From Castanea sativa (Eukaryota; Streptophyta; Magnoliopsida; Fagales; Fagaceae), in contig NC_134013.1 in the NCBI RefSeq assembly GCF_040712315.1, positions 42,848,001-42,912,000 on the forward strand: a stretch of 64,000 bases of DNA. The letters are read 5' to 3'. The stretch's first letter is position 1, and each line of letters opens with the position of its first letter. The position numbers and the translations under genes were made by a program. Below, one piece after another: positions 57,414 through 64,000 of this stretch. The notes beneath the pieces were generated by a model, which saw nothing but the letters and a program-made list of their open reading frames with translations, made no database searches and was not told the origin of the DNA.

Positions 57414-57416
57414 CTA
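57414..57416 (-). other. TAG stop at the gag-protease junction of Copia-2
   Basis: The only stop between an otherwise open gag and protease, in the same frame. It matches 21242-21244 of Copia-1 in position and downstream context. Confidence 0.88.
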
Positions 57417-58295
57417 GGAATCCGTTGGATTCTGTACCAAACATATTTCAAGAAGAAATAAACTTTTCATACCTTTATTCTTGGCATCCTTGAATGTTGG
57501 ACAATTCCTCTTCCAATGTCCTTTCTCACCACAATGGAAACACTTTCCTTTGGTTTTCTTTCCTTTGTTGGCAACTCCTAAGGCAATTTGCTTACTATCT
57601 TTCTTAGTGAAGTCCTTCTGCTTCTTCTTCTTACCCTTGCCTTTCGACTTAGGTTGAGAAGTAAAAGTTTCACCAACATTGGCTTTAACACTAGAAGTAC
57701 CAAGGATGCCTTCCGCCGCCACTAACTCATTCATTAATTCAGACAAGGAATAAATCTTTTTGTTTATATTATAATTGAGTCTGAATTCGTTGAATGATTC
57801 CGGTAGTGACTGGAGTATCATATCCACTTGGGATTCTCCATCAACGTCAGTACCTAAAACTTCTAATGTGTTCAGATTAGCAATCATCCTAAGACAATGC
57901 TCCCTCATTGAACTTCCTACAGCCATTTTGGTATTATAAATATGCCTCATGGTTTCTTGCCTTGCAGAACAGCTTTGCTCACCAAACATCTCCTTCAGAC
58001 TATGCATTATGTCTGAAGCAAGTTTTACATCCTGCATTTGATGTTGTAGAACATTTGAAATAGATGTTAGGATATAGCACTTACCCATTTCATTAGATTT
58101 CTGCCAACGATCATATCGCTGTTTTTCTTCAAGAGGAGCATCTAATGAAGGAAAGTTAGAACATAGTTGAGTAAGCACATATTTGTGCTCTTTAGCAGTA
58201 AGGACAATGTCCAAATTTCTTTTCCAGTCAACATAGTTGGATCCAGTCAGTTTGTTTTGGTTAAGAATAGCAACAAGTGGGCTAAATGATGCCAT
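57417..58295 (-). CDS. gag: Gag of Copia-2
   Basis: An intact frame from ATG 58295 (MASFSPLVAILNQNKLTGSN) to the TAG at 57414, about 293 residues. The N-terminal UBN2-type capsid region includes NYVDWKRNLDIVL, LKEMFGEQ and LPESFNEFRLNYN. A lysine-rich stretch precedes one knuckle CFHCGEKGHWKRNC (57542-57501). It would form the particle shell and bind RNA. The same gene is broken in Copia-1, including its ATG. Confidence 0.88.
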
Positions 58296-59656
58296 GATTT
58301 AAATCTGAAAATAATAAACATGAATATAATAAGTAAATTGGACATTATCAATTTAGCATATAAGCATATAATATGGAACCTTAATAAAACCATAAAATAA
58401 TATATGCAATGACAACCCAATCCATGTCTATAATTCCTTGGTAGCAAGTTTATTATAAACACATTAATTGGTTGAGAACTATTCTCATTATTAGTGCTAT
58501 CATGATAACTCTTATCAAACACTAACAATATGCTGTATTACCTTTAGCCTCTAAGTAATAATGACATAGCTCCTTTGGGAGGTTAACATTACACTTAGTC
58601 TAGTGTACACCATTATCTAGAGTCATGTGTAGCCACATTTCATCTCCCTTTTATAGAGTTTAAACTTGTAGTACCATGAAACAAAATACCATCCTTTGGG
58701 ATCGCGAGGCATATACACCAAGACGAGATGTTTGTCCACACTACTTTAAACGGGTAAGTTCAATCTTGTAGTACTATGAAATAAACACCCTCCTTTGGGA
58801 TCGCTAGGCATATACGCCAAGATGAGGTGTTTACCCACACTACTATGAACCGATAATGGAGGCCGTGAGATGCAACCCTTGTATCTCTCTCCCACTAGAT
58901 ATTTTAAATTAAAGGTTTTTAAGATCAAGAATCATAATAATGCTAGAAACCCTTGAAAAATATAATCCTAATCTCATTAGGAATAAATTTCATTAAACTA
59001 GCATTAACATATATGAATATATACAACGTAATATAAACCCATATTACATTTAAAAATCCATATTATATTATATATAATATAATATATAGATTAATATATG
59101 TGATATATGATTTTATATTACATTACATATATACTGTACGAATTGTAAGAATCCTTATAAGCCAAAATGACTAAAAGATGCAAAATGGCTATAGCATGCA
59201 ATCCGTATAAAACAAGGCATTTAATAAAATCTAAGCCATGCAATTAAAAACCAAGCCATGCATTTGAAAGCCAAGCCATGCAATTAAGAACCAAAAGGTG
59301 CGAAACCAATCCAGGAGCATTTATGCAATTGGCAGTTACGTGATTTGCATCCAATAACCATATTAAAGTACGACACTATTCAAACCACTTGCAATATATA
59401 TATATATATATATGGATTCAACAGGGAAGTTTGTATTCAATGCATTACATAGATGGCCAAGTCATCCAATCCGTATTATCCAATATATATATATAAAATG
59501 AGGCATACTTGGCAATGAAATTCTTTAAAAAGAATTTCTCTTGGACAATAACTTTTTGCAGAAATTTGAAAACACAAAGATAACAGTTTTATGAAATTCT
59601 AAAATCCAATCACACGCTATACAATCATGATATCAAAACCTGGCTCTCATTCCAAT
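58296..59656 (-). other. Leader of Copia-2
   Basis: About 1.36 kb between the primer site (minus strand attggaatgagagcc, decayed) and gag. It contains a two-unit 101-bp repeat (58665-58866), an AT-rich palindromic stretch (59050-59110), three copies of an aagccatgca-type repeat (59232-59300) and a (TA)n run (59394-59412). A splice-acceptor-like ttattttcag lies just before the gag ATG. Confidence 0.65.
58665..58866. repeat. Two 101-bp leader repeats of Copia-2
   Basis: Units start cttgtagtac at 58665 and 58766 and share cctttgggatcgc and ggcatatac. Same repeat pair as 19833-20022 in Copia-1, in reverse. Confidence 0.85.
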
Positions 59657-61053
59657 TGTAAGAAAAACTGGTTTTGTATCTCATACAAAACACATAGCGG
59701 AAGCAACAAACAAGGATCTATTTCATTCATGATTGATAACGTGCATTATGTAAATTTTAGAATTTAAGAACAAGATAGCGTACCTTGGTGTGGTGAAATT
59801 CAAAACCAAAGATTGAAGTACTCAGGAATACTTTTAATCTTCACTCCAATTCTACTTTACGCCCAAGATGTGTAGTCTCTCAATCAGTTTTCAAAGGGAG
59901 AATGAAAGTGTGTCTCACTTTCACATACACACCATTTCTTATTTCACTAATAAAAATTCTGTATGTTTCTCCCTTTATAACTAACTGATTATCTAATTGG
60001 GCTGGCCTATTGGGCCTTCCCAATTGGGCTTTAGTGTGTGGCTTGGAGTGGGACCAAAAGGGACCAATAAGACACTAGTTCCAATGGGCCTTGGGCTTTT
60101 TTGTCAACTCTTGACAAGTCCAAAGTTACCATTAATTATATTTAATATCACTATATAAATATAATTGCACTCTAGGCCTTATTAATAAATTATATCCCAA
60201 AACTTTATTGTACATGCAACCCCTTCATAAAATATTCGTAGTAACACAAAGTCATGAATGTAGACTGCCACTTTGTAAATTACTACATCTTATCCTTGAG
60301 TACCTGGTTTAATCTTTTAACGTTATTCATCATATATTTATGAAATCCAATTTCATAAATATATACTTTAGTAATTTCTTACCAAAGTGGTTAGACCTAA
60401 CTCTCTGAATAACAAACTCATTAAACTTATCTCAAGGGAATATTTTGTATCTCCGTTAAGAGACTATGAATTCCATCTTGAGAATATATGTTCCATCAAC
60501 ACTAAATGTGGCTGCCCAACATACTGAGGTTTTGACCGTTACTTTAGATTTCACTCCTGATATATCAAAGCAACCTACACCTCATGATCAAGTCCATTAT
60601 TCTCTCAGGATTAAGAGTTCATGCAAATAGATGTCGTGAGATTTATTATTCATTTGACAGTTGTTAGGAGAATAATAAATCTCACAGCGGTCCAGTTCAA
60701 TATGGCTTAACTCTTAAAACATATCAACATATCAACTAGAAGTCCCCACTTCCATGATCAGGACAAATCATCTTAATTGATACGTTATAGTCTTCACAGA
60801 TGAAATGCCCAATTTCATCACCGATTATGAACTATAAATTTTGAGTTTACAAAGAACTTGTGACTTATATCTTCTGTGACTAAATCACATAAATCACATA
60901 CTATGCACCTCATTGACTATATGATAATGTCCCATATTCCTGTTACCATTATTTTAGATAATAATAAAACAACTTTATTAATCATAACATTAAGTCATAC
61001 ATAATGTCATACATAGCATCATACAATATGATTTAAGGACACACATCCTAACA
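59657..61053 (-). mobile_element. 5' LTR of Copia-2
   Basis: 1,397 bp. On the minus strand it ends ttttcttaca next to the primer site. It differs from the 3' LTR by scattered changes and a short tandem gain (ataaatcacat, near 60890). Confidence 0.92.
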
Positions 61054-61777
61054 CCATGTTGGTTGTTAAAAGCTTTCCCTAACTATCATAGTGTGTGCCA
61101 TCAAAAAAACAAATATGCATGTACCCATTTCAATATATGGTGGGAGTAACAATGGATCACCGGTCTTTATTAGATTCCGGTACCTAGTGATGAACTCACC
61201 AACTCATAGCCCAAAGTCATTGGATCATTTCTTGTTGACTAAAAAGGATAGACCATGCCATTTGGAGCAACGTAATGTTCATCACATTACAAGTTGGGAG
61301 GTGTAACGTCCTAGCTATGGGAAACAATAAAACAACAAACCCACCCAACAATGTAATGACTTAGAACCTATCCTTAGGTTGGTCTACGTTAAAATTGCAT
61401 TGCATATTATGTGTGTTTGACCATTGTTTGAGCCATGGTGAGCCCAAATTCAATACTTGGACTCATCATAATTGTTTGAATGTTGTGTGTTGTATGAATA
61501 TGATTTTGTTTGTTTTTTTTTGGAAAAATATGACATGCATTCATTCAATTTAAGCCCAATCTTGCTAAAGTCCATCAAGTCCATCAAGACTTCAACCCCT
61601 TGGATCACAAGTTCATCAAAGTCAAGCCTATCAAGCTCGAGGAAGATTCAAGCTCAATAAGTCAAGAAAGAATTAAAGATGTTCTCAACTCCATCCTGGA
61701 AGGTCTTGAAGACAAATAAAGAGCTACCCTAAATCTCCTGGATAGCCACATTAGAAGCCAACTTAGCTAGTCAAGCT
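61054..61777 (+). other. Tat-3 leader, continued
   Basis: Non-coding between Copia-2 and the Tat gag fragment. The stretch 61550-61720 translates in pieces to a K- and S-rich sequence (HKFIKVKPIKLEEDSSS) that may be the damaged start of gag. Otherwise nothing recognised. Confidence 0.45.
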
Positions 61778-62256
61778 ATGCTCTCTACCTTGTGCAAAGA
61801 TGATTCATTAGAACTCGAAGAGATCCCACATTTTCAATTCCTAAAGAAAAGAGCTGAGGATTTCAATGAGTTTTGTTTCCAACTATCCTCCCCAATTAAC
61901 AAAAACATGTCAATGGACTCAGTCCCTAAGGAGGTAGTGCCTTACCACATCAGTAACGATGCAATCAAACCATCAACTAGAAATTTTAGGTGCCAAAGGA
62001 ATTTTTCAGAATTACACATGGCTTTTAGTCAAGCTTTGGAAAAATTACAAGCTAAGGGATTACTGAAGCCATTGGATCCCAAGCCAATACCACATCCCAT
62101 GCATAGAAGCTAATACCCTAATGCTTATTACAAATATCATCAAGGGAAAGGCCATACAACTGAGAAATGTTATAACTTAAGGCATGACATTCAAGATCTC
62201 ATCGAGTAGCAAGTCATTACTCTACCATCATCAGCCAGCCATCCAGACTTTGCTTG
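61778..62256 (+). pseudogene. gag: Tat-type gag C-terminal fragment
   Basis: Motifs typical of Tat and Ogre gag just before protease: FSELHMAFSQALEKLQAKG, LLKPLDPKPIPHPMH, then after an in-frame TAA (about 62111) YHQGKGHTTEKCYNLRHDIQ and DLIE with another stop. The Tat zinc motif C-x2-H-x4-H-x4-C is visible but its first cysteine reads tyrosine. No protease or polymerase follows in the window. Confidence 0.75.
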
Positions 62257-63655
62257 AATTTCATTTTATAAGTTTTTAGATTGGCTCTTTGGTTTTATTG
62301 TTTATTTAGGATTTGCTTTCTTTTACTCAATAAAATCCATGTTGTATTTGATGCATTTGATTCATCATGTTGTTCATATGTACATAAAAAAAAATTTCAA
62401 AAAATAAACAAAAAAAAATATATACATATCTTTTGGACTAGGGAAATTAGGCCTTCTTAGTAAACTTTTTCTATTTTTTTTTTTTTTTTGGTTCTTTATA
62501 GACTCCAAGAGTTTTCCAAAACCTTCCTTTCAAAGATGCCAAAATTTTTTCAAAAACCTTCTTTTTTAAGAGAATACAAGAAGATCCATTTGACGAAGCT
62601 TCTTCCAAATCATGAAGATTAATTGCTCTACCAATCAATTTGTTCCAAAGAGGGATTTAACTTCATTCATTCCATGTAAGGAAATTTACTAAAAATTTAG
62701 AATATGAGAAGAAAATATCCTAAAAGGCAATCAATGAAATTCATCCAGATTTCTCAAACCACATACACTCAATCCCAATTTCTACAGAATTTTTCACATC
62801 ATAGGAGCATTTATACTTCTATTCCAAGAATAATTTATTGAAAGAGTTTAAGTCATTGTGCTTATATGAAAGCATCACTAGGGATAGGAAGCCATCTTTG
62901 GTAACCCACATTATTCCTTGACACCTATTACAATAATTATCCATTACTAGCCAAACCGAGCCTCTGAACAGTTAGCCTTTTTTCTTTTTTAGTGAACCCA
63001 CTAAAGACTAAAGAAAAATTAAGCATGCATGCTTAAATCTCAAGATGAGGAAGTGTTGACCTTATGGTTTTAGCACTACTTCTTAAGGTCCTCAATGTAG
63101 ACAATGGGACAAGTTCAAAAGAAGGAAAAGATGAAGAGTTTATTAAGTTTAGAAAAGAGAGTTCTTCGAAGAAAAATTCAATCCATTGATGTAGGAAGGA
63201 AGAAAATCCATCAAAGAGAGATATGGTTTTGAGAAAGCATCAAACTGTGAGAAAAAGAGATTGTCATCAAGCTAGAAAAGACTTCAACAAGAAAAAAAAA
63301 AATGAAAGGAATAGAGTACAGGAATTTCCATCAAGATGAAAGAATAATGGTTTACCAAAGACATAAGAGAAATGAGATTCCATGAAAGATCATTTAAGTT
63401 GAGAAGGATGAGCAAAAATGAAGATTCATCAAGAGACGAAATTTAATCAAATTGAGGAAGATGAGGAAAGCAAAAGTAAGATACATTTCATAAAAAAAAG
63501 TGTGTTCAGTCAAGTCAAGAACAATGAAAGTGCATTAGAAAGGATAAGAGGGTATCAAGGAGAAATGCAGATTCATCCAAGAAAAATGAAAGATTGTTAA
63601 ATTGAAAGAAACAAAAAATCTAGTTGAGTGAAAGCCAATAAAATACCAAAAAAAT
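62257..63655 (+). other. Non-coding, purine-rich tail
   Basis: No recognised gene. From about 63100 the plus strand is strongly A- and G-rich with many caagatgaaag- and catcaa(g/a)-type words. It ends at a new LTR. Confidence 0.5.
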
Positions 63656-64000
63656 TGTTAGGACATATGTGTTTCACTTGTTTAGAACATATGTCATTCA
63701 TTATTTATGTAATTGGCTAATCCTTTGTCAAAACACACTTTACTTGTAATTTGGTAGAATTAGGATGAGTTTTATACTTCAAGAAACTGTGTTTCAAGAT
63801 CAAGTGTTGAAGTCATCAAGTCTGTCCAAGAAACAAGCTTAGAAGTGCTCTTTATTAAAGCTCGACAGCTGGCTCGACAGCTGCATCTATCGAGCTTTAA
63901 GAAGCTGTTTTGGCCCCGAGGCTCAACAGCTTCTCAACAGCACCTCGACACCTTTAGCTGTTAAGATTTAAGAAAAACAAATTATGAGTTCTATTTTGAT
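63656..64000 (+). mobile_element. Start of a Sirevirus-like LTR, cut by the window edge
   Basis: TGTTAGGACATATGTG onwards matches the solo LTR at 3442-4452. CpG words gctcgacagct and catctatcgagct lie at 63860-63955. Whether an element follows cannot be seen. Confidence 0.85.

Larger units (their letters stand above)
52925..61053 (-). mobile_element. Copia-2: nearly complete Ty1/copia retrotransposon
   Basis: An 8.1-kb minus-strand element with LTRs at 59657-61053 (5') and 52925-54299 (3'). They look very similar by eye. Flanks are ccata and ccatg, a duplication with one mismatch. Protein order is gag, protease, integrase, reverse transcriptase, RNase H. Several stops make it defective, but long blocks are open. 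It interrupts the leader of Tat-3. Confidence 0.94.

Noticed and set aside
1..64000. CRISPR arrays, bacterial operons or organelle DNA
   Set aside because: No regularly spaced identical repeats with unique spacers, no ribosome-binding sites and no plastid or mitochondrial genes; all recognisable proteins are plant LTR-retrotransposon proteins.

Overview
The window is nuclear DNA of a flowering plant, very probably a eudicot. It is AT-rich and gene-poor, and almost every stretch belongs to an LTR retrotransposon, a fragment of one, or a small inverted-repeat element. The species cannot be read from the sequence. I found no convincing intact host gene, tRNA, rRNA or CRISPR array. The most gene-like leftovers are 33371-33955 (promoter-like) and 36507-37150 (exon-like).

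Layout. (1) 1-17332: a minus-strand, Sirevirus-like, non-autonomous copia element (element A). Its shortened gag is cut into four in-frame segments by a solo LTR (3442-4452), a second gag-only element carrying an extra ORF (element C, 4971-12138), and a deletion derivative (element B, 12436-16124). (2) 16529-30081: the 5' LTR of A lies head-to-head with an inverted copy of itself. That copy is split by a 12-kb Ty1/copia element (Copia-1, 17556-29518, target duplication catac). Copia-1 itself holds a Mutator-type MITE, a solo LTR of its own family and a 2.4-kb gypsy-type solo LTR. (3) 30082-34398: debris, including a Tnt1-like copia 5' end that carries a minus-strand solo LTR. (4) 34399-45595: a rearranged Ty3/gypsy Tat/Ogre-type region, with LTRs in both orientations, two copies of a DUF7745-like ORF on opposite strands, pol fragments and the 3' end of a third copia copy. 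(5) 45596-63655: another Tat LTR and internal region. The LTR is interrupted by element D (45900-50978, target duplication aattt), whose gag ORF is open. The internal region is interrupted by Copia-2 (52925-61053, minus), the best preserved pol-bearing copy. (6) 63656-64000: the start of another Sirevirus-like LTR, cut by the window edge.

How the parts relate. Elements A, B, C and D carry an LTR, a long non-coding internal zone and repeated polypurine tracts, with gag or less and no pol. They must have been copied by enzymes supplied in trans. Copia-1 and Copia-2 share two nonsense codons at identical sites, so their common source was probably already interrupted there, or read through. Insertions are dated relative to one another by nesting and by 5-bp target duplications.

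Most notable: a half-length Gag lacking the N-terminal UBN2 domain, shared by A and D; an extra ORF in C; family-specific CpG-word clusters present both in the LTR and in the internal zone of each Sirevirus-like family; a hairpin in Tat LTRs whose stem changes by compensation while its 13-nt loop length is fixed; and three perfect hairpins conserved in six copia LTRs.
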